A stretch of DNA of 64,000 bases from Serpula lacrymans var. lacrymans S7.9. Lineage: Eukaryota > Basidiomycota > Agaricomycetes > Boletales > Serpulaceae. Where the stretch lies: positions 186,001 through 250,000 of the forward strand of contig NW_006763294.1 in NCBI RefSeq assembly GCF_000218685.1, in the 5' to 3' direction. Every line of letters begins with the position of its first letter. Positions within the stretch are counted from its first letter, which is position 1. Below, piece by piece: positions 1 to 11,539 of the stretch. Below the pieces are notes generated by a model. That model did no database searches. It saw only the letters and a program-made list of their open reading frames with translations, and had not been told where the DNA came from. Position numbers and translations under genes: made by a program.

Positions 1-59
1 TAAACGAACGAAAAAGGAAATGTGACAGTAACAAGTAACGAAGTAACACGTATCCGTTA

Positions 60-310
60 CATACTGTCACTGTAATATAGTGATCAAAATCACTGTATTT
101 TAGTAGGCAGATGCACTGTAAATGAGCGAATTGCCAATGAAAATCTCAGTGATATAAATCAATGAAACCGACTATTCCCTGTCTGAGCATTAGTGCATTA
201 TATTTTGACTTTCAGTGCACTATACACTGACTACTATTGAAGAATCTCACTGATTAGTAGTGTCACAATCACTTGCCAAATACACTGTTTTATTAGCAAC
301 TAGTATCAAA
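60..310. repeat. cluster of AGTGAT/ATCACT motifs, possible left subterminal repeats of a CACTA-like element
   Basis: This AT-rich stretch contains about ten copies, in both orientations, of a short motif of the CAGTGA/TCACTG type. A comparable cluster lies at 9120-9310, beyond the Tnp2 transposase pseudogene. CACTA (En/Spm) elements typically carry arrays of short subterminal repeats bound by their accessory protein. I infer that these are the two subterminal regions of one element. I could not identify a convincing terminal inverted repeat or 3-bp target duplication, so the boundary is a guess. Confidence 0.35.
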
Positions 311-1104
311 ATAAGCATGTGGTACATAATATTATAATGTAGTCACAAGCGAGCACAACATGAATATAGCAATATGAACTTGATGAGCAAAAATGAGACC
401 TGGGACCAGATTGATGGACAAAGAGAAAAGAGTAGGAATTTGGAATATTACCAGGCTAGTTGAGAAGAATGTGACAACAAAAAAATAAAGGCAAGTCCGA
501 GTGAGAGGGTCTTTCAAATTTTCTTGTGTAGTCGCAATTTGGGTGGAATTATGTCGTCAGCCAATTCAAGCTGAGTGTTGTGAGGTGTTCTTGCATAAGA
601 TAGTACACGTATGTGTGGGACTCACCGCTAATGCACCAGAGAATTTTGAGGGACCAGCAATAGGAGGGCTTGGGATATTGCTTTTCTTTTTTGTGGTTTT
701 GGCTTTTGATGTGATCTTGCAGTCTTGTGAGTTGTGTCATGGACTCGGAGATGAACTCAGACTTACTTTTGGTTTCTTTGTGAGTGGCTCTGCTTTCTAG
801 TTGTTCGTAACACATGTTTGGGTTTGGGTTAGTATATAAATTATAGATTTAGACAATAAACAACGGGGGCACAGACCATTTTTGCTGTTGAACTTCTGTG
901 GGGCTTAGTACTTGTTGTAACCTTGACTTCAGGCTCCTTTGTATGAGATATGAAGCCAGACAACAATCTGTACAATATGTGATACACTAGAGTAACCTCT
1001 GCTTTTTTAACCATCCGAGCCTCAAGAAGCATAAGTAAATAGTATACAGGGCAGGTATGGATAACCTATTTTCACCTTGGGTTTGACCTTTAACAGCTTT
1101 GCTG
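311..1104. other. no recognisable gene
   Basis: Short open frames occur on both strands, but none has family motifs, splice logic or codon pattern that I can support. The stretch lies between the motif cluster at the window start and a solo LTR. It is probably decayed transposon or intergenic DNA. Confidence 0.5.
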
Positions 1105-1109
1105 TGTCC

Positions 1110-1431
1110 TGACAAAACCAGATAAACCCGGTCTCTGCTGAAGCAGCCATTGTTCTCCATGGAGCATAGCCACCACTCCATGGAGTAACCATTGTACTCC
1201 TAGGAGTCATTATACTGTAGCAAGTAGCACCTCCGACTATAAGTAGTAGGGGGTTTAGTATAGGAATACCTCAGTTGTTTCTATAGCCTCTCAGGCAGCG
1301 GCTGAGGTATGTTACATTACATTTATTAGAGATCACCTTAAACTAACATCCATTGTAGTTTCACATAGGTAAATAATAAAGTTGTTTCTATAGCCTCTTG
1401 GGCAGCGGCTGAGTTTCACATAGTTTTATTA
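1110..1431 (+). mobile_element. solo LTR, family E (the Copia-2 LTR)
   Basis: The LTR runs from TGACAAAACC to GTTTTATTA and is flanked by the exact 5-bp duplication TGTCC (1105-1109 and 1432-1436). It is clearly related to the LTRs of Copia-2 at 29069-29410 and 34859-35125. It carries three palindromic decamers of the CTCCATGGAG/CTCCTAGGAG type. An internal duplication of the segment around the motif GCAGCGGCTGAG is present, as in the longer Copia-2 LTR. Confidence 0.9.
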
Positions 1432-1489
1432 TGTCCGAGCCTTGTGGTGTGGTCTGAGTCTCCATAGTATGACCCAGTGCATCAGTCTT

Positions 1490-4416
1490 TCATTTTAAGA
1501 CATAATGCAAACTTTTACCCACCTTTTCCTTTGTGGCCTCTTCCAAAAAACACTCCTTAGCAATGTCCTCGAGCTCCTTCTGGCACATGCTAATAATCTC
1601 AGTATGTTTTTTCATCTTTGTGTCAAACTTGGCTCTGGAGATTTTTTCTAGTTGCTTATCATTCTCTTCGTACGGATGAATATTTTGGCCTGCATCCCCA
1701 CTAGCTATCATCTCTCCGTAGGCCTCCTCAAGACTGCATTTCAAGTCTTCAGATATTAGTGTACAAGCAACAAATGGAACAAGAAAGTAGCGGGTGAACC
1801 GTAAGAGACTGAGTGGCTGAAAGCTGTAAATTGGAGTAGTTTTGAGGTCTATGATCCACACTAGAACTGATTCAATTATTGAGCTTCCTTTGGCACCATA
1901 ACTGTGTTAGAAATAGTTGTCAATACACTAGCAGGACGTCGGTGTGTAAATGTATATTTATATTACTTACTAGCCAGGCCGTGAATTCATATACACCTGA
2001 AGTGGAGCACTAGGCACAGATGCAAGCTTCTTGAAATCACGTCCAAGGCCTGCAGCCTCAAGGTCGTCCAAGAGGTACTCGTAAACAACATTCCCTACCC
2101 GTTTTCTTTGGCTAAGAGTGACCTGTTCAAGTTCATCCCTCATAGCAATGATCCGACAACGAAAAGCATGCCAGTCAACTACCAGTGGCCAGTTTTGATA
2201 TGTGCACAGACAAATGTGATATTGCTGGTCTTATGCCCGCTTGATATCCCCACAAAGCTCCAGTTTAAGTCGTAGAAACCCAGTAGTATTAGACTTTCCA
2301 GCACGTTTCAGCTCTCTGTACTTGCTAAATTTGTTGACCAGTTCCTGAGGTGGGTTAGTGTAAGGACCATTTTATTATTTTCTTATCTTCGCTATGTCTT
2401 GGTTCTCGAACACTTTTCCCAATACACCTCTGGCTCTAGGGCTAGAGGTATCATTTGCCGTTTTACTTCTCATAGCCCTCACAGGCTTTCTTAACCATCA
2501 CTACCATTTTATATCACAGATCAGAGACTGGGTATTGCTCCCAGCCAGCCAGCACACTGGGTAGGGACTGGTAGTAGGCATCTCGCCAACCAGCTCCAAG
2601 CCTCAGTAAAGCCTGGTTATACTAATAACACCTTATTCAGGATCATACCTCATTATGAGGATACAGTTCCTGAACACGCGTGACAATCCTCTATTATTAG
2701 TACAAGTCTCTCACCTGCTGATTAATCAAGTTAAAAGTTGTACGATAGTTGTTCTCTCTTTTTCTTATTGGTCGATTGATTCCTCAGACCACTTTTCGTA
2801 TATTCTCCTTTTGGTCTGAGGAACGAACAGTTCACTATATAAAGCCCTACCTATTCATGTATGGCTCCTTAGTTTTCTATTACTGAATTTACCCGCTTTA
2901 CTCCTCAACGAAAACCTTTGAAGCTTACCTCTCAAAGTCCTCTACTCGCTATATTTACTAGCGTCTGTCGACCTCAAGCTCATCGAACCCTTTACTCCCT
3001 GCAAGTGCAGAAGGAGACAGTTTTTGTTTCCGTTATAGTTTATCGTTGCCTCACAGTTAGTGGGTACAATATGCTTGCATCCATCTAGTGGACAGACTAT
3101 GGGTATTTCAGATATGTCTGAAACACCATTACTGACTCGAACAGCATCATCCAAGTCCCCAATTTTTTTTTTCAATGCTGTAGTGGCTGTTAAGTCATCA
3201 GGAACTCTGACTGAGGACTGAGAGGCAAGATTGTTGACGCCCAAGTCTTCATCCTCGTTATCTGATTCCTGGTTATAGATATATAGTGGTAGTCAGTTCT
3301 GTCATGAAACAGAGGCCTAGAAATGAGCTTACTATCACATGGCAACACTTCCATCTGCCAATAACAGGACTTGGAGGTTCAATATCTATTTCCTCAGCCT
3401 TATGCTTCTCACTAATAGTATGAGTATTCTGTTAGTATTTCTGGACTATTGTGGCTGGTTCCTGTGGGACGGCTGCTGAATCAGGTGTCAGGCTAAAATA
3501 TTAGATGGCTTTACCTTATCTTTCATAGGTTTTCGGCTGCCTGCAGGAACCTGCAGACAGGCATCTGCCACTGTTGTATGCTAGCACACTGCTTACCGGA
3601 GATCTTTCCTTTCTAGTAATCTCTTCATCCTGGGGCTCATCTTCATCCATACTGTTTTTGTTCTCATTTCTATTAAGGACTTCGGCCAGTCCGTCAAGAT
3701 TATAGCCATTAAACTATAAGGATACCACAAGTAATTGAGTATTCCATTAAAATAATTGATAAAAGCAAAATTTTACCTCATCACCGTCGTCACTAGTGGT
3801 GGTCTCAATCTCTTGTTTTTTCAAATATTGGACATAGTTGCGTAAGAATCTCCCAATCAGGTCACGCATAGGCCAGTTACTGGGAAACTTCTGTAGATAT
3901 TTGTATTTTTCTTGAGCCTAATATGGCTTAGTTAGCCAATATCTGAATGCATTTGCAGCACATACCAGCGAAAGAACCATATTGAGGACAAATTGATCTT
4001 GATTCCGCAAGGTTGCTGTAACATCAAGGTACTTCCATGACAGCTGACGTGCAACAGCCTAGAAAATGTTTAGATTTATGCATATATGCTGAGACAACCT
4101 ACTGAAAATGCGTTATACTGCCTTTTTTTCTTGCCTAATTCCATAGCTTCTTGAATATTGTATCCTTTTGGAAAGGATCTTCCTGGTGAACCTTTCGGTT
4201 TGCGAATACACCTGCCTTGTTGATGATTGCTGTGGCTCCCTCGCTTTCCATGATTTTCTTTACCTATGCCAGTTGATTTTGATATCAGCGATCAAAACAG
4301 AGGAAATTGTACTTACACTGGAGCTGGTGGATTTCATATTTGAGCTCACTGATGTGGGATGCCACAGTGTTGATTTTGCTAGTCTTGTTGGTGATTTTCT
4401 TGCTCTTTGGTGCCAT
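1490..4416 (-). pseudogene. RTC4-like domain gene, multi-exon, broken by a solo LTR
   Basis: This gene starts at the ATG at 4416 with a basic N-terminus (MAPKSKKITNKTSK) and ends at the TGA at 1490. Several GT-AG introns of 50-70 nt can be read, for example the ones closing before the exon beginning AVARQLSWKYLD and before YGAKGSSII. A zinc-like motif, CPLDGCKHIVPT, precedes a helical segment (PPQELVNKFSKY), and the C-terminal part matches the RTC4-like domain (motifs YGAKGSSIIES, RYFLVPFVACTLI, GQNIHPYEE). The family is named after yeast Restriction of Telomere Capping 4, but its basidiomycete members are multicopy and of unknown role. A 697-bp solo LTR interrupts the frame between CKHIVPT and PPQEL. 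The reading is otherwise largely continuous, so the insertion may be recent. An in-frame TAA soon after PPQEL...GDIKRA may be a further break or part of an intron. The RTC4 assignment is from memory of the motif pattern. Confidence 0.6.
2359..3055 (+). mobile_element. solo LTR, family D, inside the RTC4-like gene
   Basis: The LTR begins TGTAAGGACC and ends TTGCCTCACA, with exact target duplication GTTAG at 2354-2358 and 3056-3060. A TATA-like CTATATAAAG lies near 2836, setting the + orientation. A second copy with its own target duplication is at 9341-10034. No internal region of this family is present in the window. Confidence 0.92.
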
Positions 4417-4698
4417 TGAATACTGCAAGATGTGAGGTTACAATCAACGTCACTTGGAAGGAGGCAACTGAGATTACCTACCCCGTGGATATTCCCACGG
4501 TTTTAGACTTCTGTGCGATTGATCACCAGGAGTACCATTGCTTGTACGGGATGTTTGTGTTGAACTATATGGTGAAAGTAAGGAGAAGTGATGATGGAGG
4601 GCATAGTGGATCATTGCAAACACAAAGAAAGAGAAAAAATGATAATGAAATGAGAGCAGACAACTAAAACATGACACAATGAACGAAAAGATTTTGGA

Positions 4699-5900
4699 TC
4701 ACGAGGCACGAGCAGAAGTGATTTTGGCCGCAAGAGAAACACCTCGCACAGTAGACATCTTGAATCCTAGCTTCCGCATCACAGCCAACAAATCTGCACG
4801 CTGAAGAGGTTTGGTGAGGGAAGCGGCAAATATGTTACTGAGATTGTTGGCATCCACACCACTGTAGGCGCTCACGGCGATAATAGGTGAATTCATATTC
4901 TTACTATTGGTGCTCTTAATATACTGAGCAGCGCTTTCACCATCCACTAGTAGTACAGACCAGATCAGCTACAGGAAGCAAGTAATATGACGAAAACAAC
5001 TCACAGACTGGCATGTGCAAGTCCATCAGGATACAATCAAATTCTATGAGACTATCAGTGATTATTCAGAGAACTGTTTTAAAAGAGCTACTCACTGATA
5101 TCTCCCATAGCCACACTGATAGCCTCCAACCCGTCTGCGACTACAACACAGCGGCATCCAAGGCAAATCAACCAAGTCTCCAATATCTTCGCTGTGATGG
5201 GGTTATCTTCTGCAAGCAGGCATGTAAAGGCACGATCACTAGGGTCCGGTCCCTTCCGCAGATCAATGGAATGGACTGATGAAGGCGGTGTAACTTCATA
5301 CTGGCCGGAGCCTTGACTTGCCGATGGAGGCCAGTTTTCAGAGCTAGAACCATCTCCAGCACTAGATACTGAAGCTGTCCGTAGGCGACTAGGCATAGAA
5401 TTCCTACGTTTGCTGTTATCTAAATGATTGAGCTTGAACCACTCAACTGCACCAAACTTGGAAGGTTTACGAGCATGGCTGGCCGTACTACCTGGAGTAG
5501 AAGGTGGGAGGCTGGCTCGAGAAAGAGACAATGCCAGAGAAGATGGGAAGTGGCTGGAGAAGGAGGATTGGTGGACATTGTCTTCTGATCCAGTGAAGTA
5601 GTCATGACGCTGGGGGGTTTCTTGATTCTCTGAGAAACACTTTGCTTCCGTGAATGCATATTTGTTGAGTCCGAAAGTGTGAGTCATGGGCACAAGCTGG
5701 TCCATTTTCAATTTACAGATTACATCGTCATTGGCTTGCTTGAGAATGGGTAAATTTTTAAAGCTGAAGGAGCCGAAATCACCGCGGGAGATGAGGCGGC
5801 ATCACGGTTGTTGGCAACAGGAATAGAGTGGGTGGATGGCAAAGCAGTCAAGTTGGGGCTGTCTGTGGTATGGCTCACGGGGATCGAAGTAGTCAGTTGA
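4699..5900 (-). pseudogene. C-terminal fragment of a Rim15-type kinase gene (response-regulator receiver domain)
   Basis: Read on the minus strand, the fragment has motifs typical of the tail of the fungal Rim15 nutrient-signalling kinase: STDYFDPR, then GDFGSFSFKNLP and QANDDVICKLK. A Ser/Pro-rich linker follows (KRRNSMPSRLRTASVSSAGD), then a receiver domain starting CLLAEDNPITAKILE. Two short introns (about 5037-5088 and 4950-5000) split the receiver. Spliced, the phospho-acceptor segment CILMDLHMPV and the later SPIIAVSAYSG and LTKPLQRADLL are all present. No kinase-domain motif is found upstream, where the Tnp2 gene starts on the other strand at 6126. The region 5715-5900 needs a frame change to be read. 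VICKL where the family has VIRKL is consistent with CGT to TGT decay. It is either a captured gene fragment or the remains of a host gene cut by a transposon. Confidence 0.7.
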
Positions 5901-6125
5901 CGGACAAGAGACGGTGTTTGAACCCAAACACTGAGCTGTGAATGGTTGCCCACACGAGCCGGGTTTCGGCAAATCAGACTCGGGCCCTTTCAAGCATCCT
6001 TGACAAGTCACTCCATGGACACTGGCAGCAACACCACTGAAATGAAGCGCTGTTGCTGCAGCCCGGGTTGCTACAGACGGCTCACCAAAGGAGTCAGGGA
6101 CTGACACTATACAAAAGCAGACCCT

Positions 6126-9107
6126 ATGGAAGCATTGGAATCAGATGATGGTAGCAACAGTTCAAGTCTTGGTTCCGACATGAAGCTGTCAACATTGTTA
6201 TATGAGCTAGAGGATACTGCAGAAGAAGAGAATGAACTTGAAGATGGTGTAGAAGGAGGTGATGGACTGAAAGAAACCACAGGAGAAGGGGACATATTGG
6301 AGGAGAACAACAATGCATTAAATGATCTGAAGTTTGATGAAGATGACGACAATAAGAACCTGCATCTTACGCTTGAGGAAATGGAAAACCAGTTACGCTC
6401 ATGGCTTGGTCCTGAGATTGATGAGGAGCTATACAATATTCGCAAGTAGATCCTCTCTGTCTCATCTATAAAATAGCTGATAGCTTGTAGGAAATAAAAT
6501 CATTACTGAGGAAGATCGAGATAACGCTCAAGTCTTCAAACTCAAGATTATGTCTAATATGCCACGACATGTTTTTGATCAAATGCGATACTCTTTTTGC
6601 CACAAGATGTCTATCAATTCTGACTGGATCATTCTTCACCGCATTGCCCTGCTTTCAGGCGTTCAACCTCTGGATATTCACTGCTGTATTAACTCCTGTA
6701 TTGCCTACACAAAGAAGTATGTTTATAACGAAGACTGCCCACACTGCCTTGAACCGCGGTATACTGCTTCACGGAAACCCCGTCATATTTTCTCATACAT
6801 TCCATTAATTCCTCACCTCCAAGCCATCTTTCAACATGAGGGCTTGGTGCAAACACATTCATATAGGTATCAATACCAGCACAAACCTGGTAAAATCTGC
6901 GATGTCTTTGATTGTGCATGGTATCAAACATTGCGACAGCAGAATGTAGTTGTTCATGGTGTGGAACAACCGCACAAAGATTTTGATGGCAAATATGACA
7001 TTGCATTGGCACTGCCGGTTGACAGCTACTTGTTATTCAAGCGCCGTCGTGGTGGGCCATCTGCAACCCCAGTTCTCCTTCAAAACCTCAACATACATCC
7101 CCAAAAACGTACACATCTAGATAACCTCATTTGCATTGGCATTATACCTGGCCCTTATCAACCTAAGGAACTTGATACATTCCTTGCACCTCTGGATGAT
7201 GAACTAGCCTTGTTAGCAGATGGTGTAGAAACCTTCAATGCGCTCACAAAGGGATATTTTGACCTTCATGCTTACATCATTTTTGAGAACGGAGACATTG
7301 TTGCCATTGAAAAATTGCTCAATATCAAAGAACATAATGCTGTTTTTCCATGTCGCTCATGCAACATCCAGGGTGTTTGTAATATCACTGGAAAGGGTAC
7401 AGTCTATTATAGTGCACTTGGCACTCCAGATGTTGAACACCAAACTCATTATTCTGTGGATCCTGTAACAACCAAGAGTTATTTACTCCGGCGCACACAG
7501 GAACACACCATAAAGAAGATGATGGGGAGTGGTTACCCCTTAGGCTGCAGTGAGTTAGTTGTGCTAGACAACAGGAGGACTCGCTGAGTCCTTCCCCATG
7601 TATTGCTCTTGTATATATACTAAAATACATGAGGTACTGTACAGTTGTAAATAAAGTTCAAAGTCCGATGGCTAGCATGTGACCGGTCACATGATGAGTC
7701 TAGACACTGGTCAGGTGATATGTCACATGACTGGTCATGTGACTATGAAAAGATGAAAATGTAAAGTAAAGTAAATGGTCACATGACTAGTCATGGCTTC
7801 TGGTACATGTACATGGCTCCAATCCTACTAAAGGACTGTTTCCAGAAAGAGAAGTATTACACACACATGTGCAAATTATCCGACCTTATGAAGTTGATGG
7901 TGCGGTTCGAGATTAGTGAAAAAGAGGTTGATCTGCTGGAAGTGGGACTTATTGAGTGGGTAGAGCATTACAAAGAGTGAGTCGACCACCCAATTATATA
8001 TGCATATACTGACGGTACATAGGTATTACTACCAATATGAAGAGAACCAATTACCTGTCTGTACACTCCCCATCCATGGTCTGTTGCACATTGCAGCAGG
8101 CATTCGTTTCTGCGGCCCTGTCTGGACAAGTTAGACATTCTATATGGAGCGGTACTGTGGCTACCTACAAGCTGGTTTACGCTCACGCCGTTTCCCTTGG
8201 AGTAACCTCAATAAACGAGTTCTGCATGCAGCGTATCTAAGTCAACTGAAGCTAAAGTATAACCTAGATGACGAACTGAAGGATTTTCACTCTAGTCAGC
8301 ACAACTATAGTGTACTGAAGCAAAATGAGAAAATATATCCAGATTGTAAGTCTTATATCTATGTTTACCTGGTATTCCAATGCCAAATTTGCTGTTCAAG
8401 ATCCAGACCATATCATGTGTAGCCCTTACCATATGGAACATAAACCCAACAGTGATACTAGACGCAGGATCAGCATATACATCCGCGCACTCATTGGTGG
8501 TCAAATCAATCAGATATTGCCTCACTTACCTGAAGTAATGCCCCTTTGGGGAAAACTATGCATTGCTGCTGGTGGTGATGTTGTTCAAAGTGCTTTTGCA
8601 ATGAAAAAGAGCAACACATTATCACAACATGATAATTCTTTTGTGCGGGTATGTGACATGGTTATTTTATTTTATTTCATTTCAACCAAACTCATTTGCG
8701 TCAAGTATGAGATCTCTTACACTGTACTAGAACACAGGAATACCACTGTCACTGCCACTCATTATGGTCATCTCGAACAAATACTTGTCTGTCAGCTTGG
8801 AAATGATGATTTTTGGAAGGATCTATCTGGTCATGGACTTCTATTGGCAGTCATCACACCATGTAAAACTGAGGGTAAAGATGCATCTTTAGAAGTTGCT
8901 GTGTATGGTGGATTAGCAGCTGCCATTGCCATAGACATCCATAACATCAAAGCTGTTGTCGGATGAGTGAAAACAAGAGGAAGGTGGGGAATTATAGACC
9001 AAACAAGTGGCCTTGCTTCTGTTGCTTTCACACACCAGGACACAGAGGGAGTGAAATCTGAGTGTTATGACTCCGGACCAGGCTCAGATGATGACTTTAT
9101 GCAATAG
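6126..9107 (+). pseudogene. Tnp2 (En/Spm, CACTA-type) transposase, interrupted
   Basis: The gene opens with an acidic segment (6126-6449), an intron, then the Tnp2 core at 6550-7463 with motifs such as KYDIALALPVDSYLLFKRR, CIGIIPGPYQPKELD, KEHNAVFPCRSC and a cysteine pair typical of the family. A solo LTR (7464-7794) then interrupts it. The frame resumes at 7795 with FWYMYMAPILLKDCF, followed by the C-terminal region (LPIHGLLHIAAGIRFCGPVW, FYMERYCGYLQAGLRSRR). The tail reads YGHLEQILVCQLG and LLAVITPC, ending at the TAG at 9105-9107. About 110-120 residues that normally lie between the two halves are absent, so the insertion came with a deletion. In the family this protein cuts and joins CACTA transposon ends in the nucleus. 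This copy cannot do so. Confidence 0.85.
7464..7794 (-). mobile_element. truncated solo LTR, family B, inside the Tnp2 gene
   Basis: It begins TGTAACAACCAAGAG and matches the complete family-B LTR at 11630-12030 until about 7794, where it stops short of the expected end TTAATTGTAACA. No target duplication is left. It includes the perfect 18-bp palindrome CATGTGACCGGTCACATG (7676-7693) and further CACATG/CATGTG repeats. Confidence 0.85.
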
Positions 9108-9119
9108 ATTGCCTCAAAA

Positions 9120-9335
9120 CTCTTTGATAAAAATTCAGTGATTGATCAGAATGATTAATTGATTTTAGCACTTTGTACATCATTGACTTATTATAATATA
9201 CAATGAACATCAGTGATCAGTGTTAACGCTGAATACTAGTGATGGTGGTTTCAATGATGCGGTCACTGGGCTTAGATCAGTCAGTAATGAACTAGCTAGC
9301 TTTGTAATACAGATATTGACATAAGGATGTAGAGA
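9120..9335. repeat. AGTGAT/ATCACT motif cluster, possible right subterminal repeats
   Basis: Motifs such as TTCAGTGATTGATCA, ATCAGTGATCAGTG, ACTAGTGATGG and GGTCACTGGG are packed into about 200 bp just downstream of the Tnp2 stop codon. They resemble the cluster at 60-310. Together they suggest the two subterminal regions of one CACTA-like element spanning most of the first 9.3 kb. Confidence 0.35.
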
Positions 9336-9340
9336 AGCAA

Positions 9341-10034
9341 TATAAGGACCATTTTACTATTTTCTTATCTTCTCTATGTCTTGGTTCTCGAACACTTTTC
9401 CCATTACACCTCTAGCTTTAGGGCTAGAGGTATAATTTGCTATCTTACTTCTCATAGCCCTCACAGGCTTTTTTAACCACCGCTACCACTTTATATCACA
9501 GATCAGAGACTGGGTATCACTCCCAGCCAGCCAGCACGATGGGTAGGGACTGGTAGTAGGCATCTCGCCAACCAGCTCCAAGCCCCATCAAGGCCTGGAT
9601 ATACTAATAAACACTTTGATCAGGATCGTACCTCATCATGAGGATACGGTTCCTGAACACGCGTGACAAACACCTATTATTAGTATAACTCACTCACCCA
9701 CTGATTAATCATTCAAAGTCGTACAATAGTTGTTCCTTTTTTCTTATTGGACGATTTATTCCTCAGACCACTTTTCGTTTATTCTCCTTTTGGTCTGAGG
9801 AACGGACGGTTAGCTATATAAACCCTACACATTGCATGTATAGCTCTTTAGTTTTCTATTACTTGAATTATCCGCTTTACCTCTTATCAGAAACCTCTGA
9901 GTCCTAACTCCTACATCCTCTACTTGCTATATTCTCTAGCATCTGTTGATAACCAGGCTCATAGAACCCCTTACTCCCTGCAAATGCAGTTGGAGACAGG
10001 TTTTGTTTTTGTTATAGTTTATTGTTGCCTCACA
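9341..10034 (+). mobile_element. solo LTR, family D
   Basis: This is a second copy of the LTR at 2359-3055, alignable over its whole length with scattered substitutions. The start reads TATAAGG instead of TGTAAGG. The exact target duplication AGCAA lies at 9336-9340 and 10035-10039, so the insertion is independent of the first copy. Confidence 0.92.
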
Positions 10035-10039
10035 AGCAA

Positions 10040-10830
10040 TATATCAAGATCATATGCTGACAAGAACAAGCACGCACATGGAATTAGTAGTGGTAGAAAG
10101 CAACTTCTGCACATCTACAACAAATGAGCTGAACTATGAAAGAGGGAAGAGAAACAGTATCAAGCAAAAGTCTTCATTTTTAGTGTCAGTCCTATCATAA
10201 ATTTGCATGGAGGTGTTGACTATTTCAACCCTTGAGCCGCTGATACCAAGCTCATGGGAGGTGATCTCTGCATTATCACAAGTCTGGGAGTCCAGACAGT
10301 TTCTATATAATCTATTGTTGCATATGTTTATGTCAGAAAGAAAGTGGTTCTATTGTGTAGAGGAGTGGACATCGGAGGAGGATGGTGACTCTGGGTGGAT
10401 GTGTTGGAGGGTGATAAAACAGCGCGTGAGCAAGAGGCCCATTCATGCTTGTGGGAGGGGTCCTACTGCCTAGATGTGGGCTGAGTCGAAGACACTTTTG
10501 ATGAAACAATATCTTTAGGTTATTGCAAAGTGAGGATTTTGAAGAAGGGAGCTGTATGGCGCTTACTGGAAGTGCCTGGCGGTGTCGATGATGAGAACTG
10601 TTGTTAGAAAACCACACACAAAAACAAAGTAACACACAATCCTCCCAGATCCCATGGAACTTGTTTATGGGCTTTGCCTCCTAGAACAGTGGGTGCTCTG
10701 GTTGTTCATGGGGTGGTATGTATGACAATCCTTCAAAGTCAAACCCAAAGATGTATGGGTGTGGGTTTTGAGGAGGAGGAATAGTTGAACTATAGAAAAT
10801 AGGGGCTTTATGACGAGTATAGACGAGCAC
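10040..10830. other. no recognisable gene
   Basis: Open frames on both strands (for example around 10207-10473) show no motif I recognise and overlap each other. I see no tRNA, no splice-supported gene and no LTR in this stretch. Confidence 0.5.
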
Positions 10831-10833
10831 TAC

Positions 10834-11254
10834 TGTAACAACCAAGAGCTCTGGCGCACAACTCAGACAAGCTATAGAGAGGATGATGAGGGAGTGGTTA
10901 CCCTTTAGGCTTCAACAAGTTAGTTGTGAGGATACTGCTACGATAACACAATTTTCGGACTTTCCCTTTACTTTTATTTTCTCTGCTTTAACCTTGTACT
11001 ATAGCTTTCACACATGGTACCACGCGGCACTTCCCCTTTTCTTGCGCCGCATTGCCCTTCTTGTTATTATGGACACAACTCTCTCACACAGTGGAGCTGG
11101 TCATATGGGCTAGGCCCCATGACATCATCAGCCACTGTATCTATCAACTGTATAGTACACATGTACAAACAACCCTGTAGTAGTATATAAACCCCAATAG
11201 ATCCAGGAGACTCCTCAGCGAGTCCTCCTGTTGTATACCAACTAACTCTCTGAA
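10834..11254. mobile_element. two family-A LTR pieces, one nested in the other, cut by the assembly gap
   Basis: At 10834-10934 the start of a family-A LTR lies in minus orientation (TGTAACAACCAAGAG, ending TTGTGAGGATAC). At 10935 a plus-orientation family-A LTR begins (TGCTACGATAACACA) and runs to the run of Ns. It keeps the features of the family: the CGGCACTTCC segment, a TATA-like GTAGTATATAAACC and the GACTCCTCAGCGAGTCCTCC inverted repeat. The far end is lost in the gap, so the insertion cannot be closed. Confidence 0.75.
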
Positions 11255-11354
11255 NNNNNNNNNNNNNNNNNNNNNNNNNNNNNNNNNNNNNNNNNNNNNN
11301 NNNNNNNNNNNNNNNNNNNNNNNNNNNNNNNNNNNNNNNNNNNNNNNNNNNNNN
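11255..11354. other. assembly gap, 100 N
   Basis: There are exactly 100 N characters, the usual placeholder for a scaffold gap of unknown size. The gap lies between two LTR-derived sequences, which is where short-read assemblies tend to break. Confidence 0.98.
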
Positions 11355-11539
11355 AATACAGGGGTTTATTGTCACGATTTGAACCCATACATTATCTAAT
11401 CTTGAAACATCTATCATTATTGTCACGTGATCATACTATCACATGACCCATTATGCAAGCAAAGTAGTTAATTATATCCGTCACATGACCTTACTGTCAC
11501 CTGACTAAAGCCTAGACTATGATATAGTACATCAGTCAG

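Noticed and set aside
6689..7012. Minus-strand 107-codon frame
   Set aside because: It is opposite the Tnp2 core, where the plus frame has clear family motifs.
11355..11369. AATACAGGGGTTTAT after the gap as the other end of the family-A LTR interrupted by Gypsy-1
   Set aside because: It resembles part of a minus-strand family-A LTR, but the sequence after the Gypsy-1 3' duplication does not continue that LTR, so the match is too short to use.
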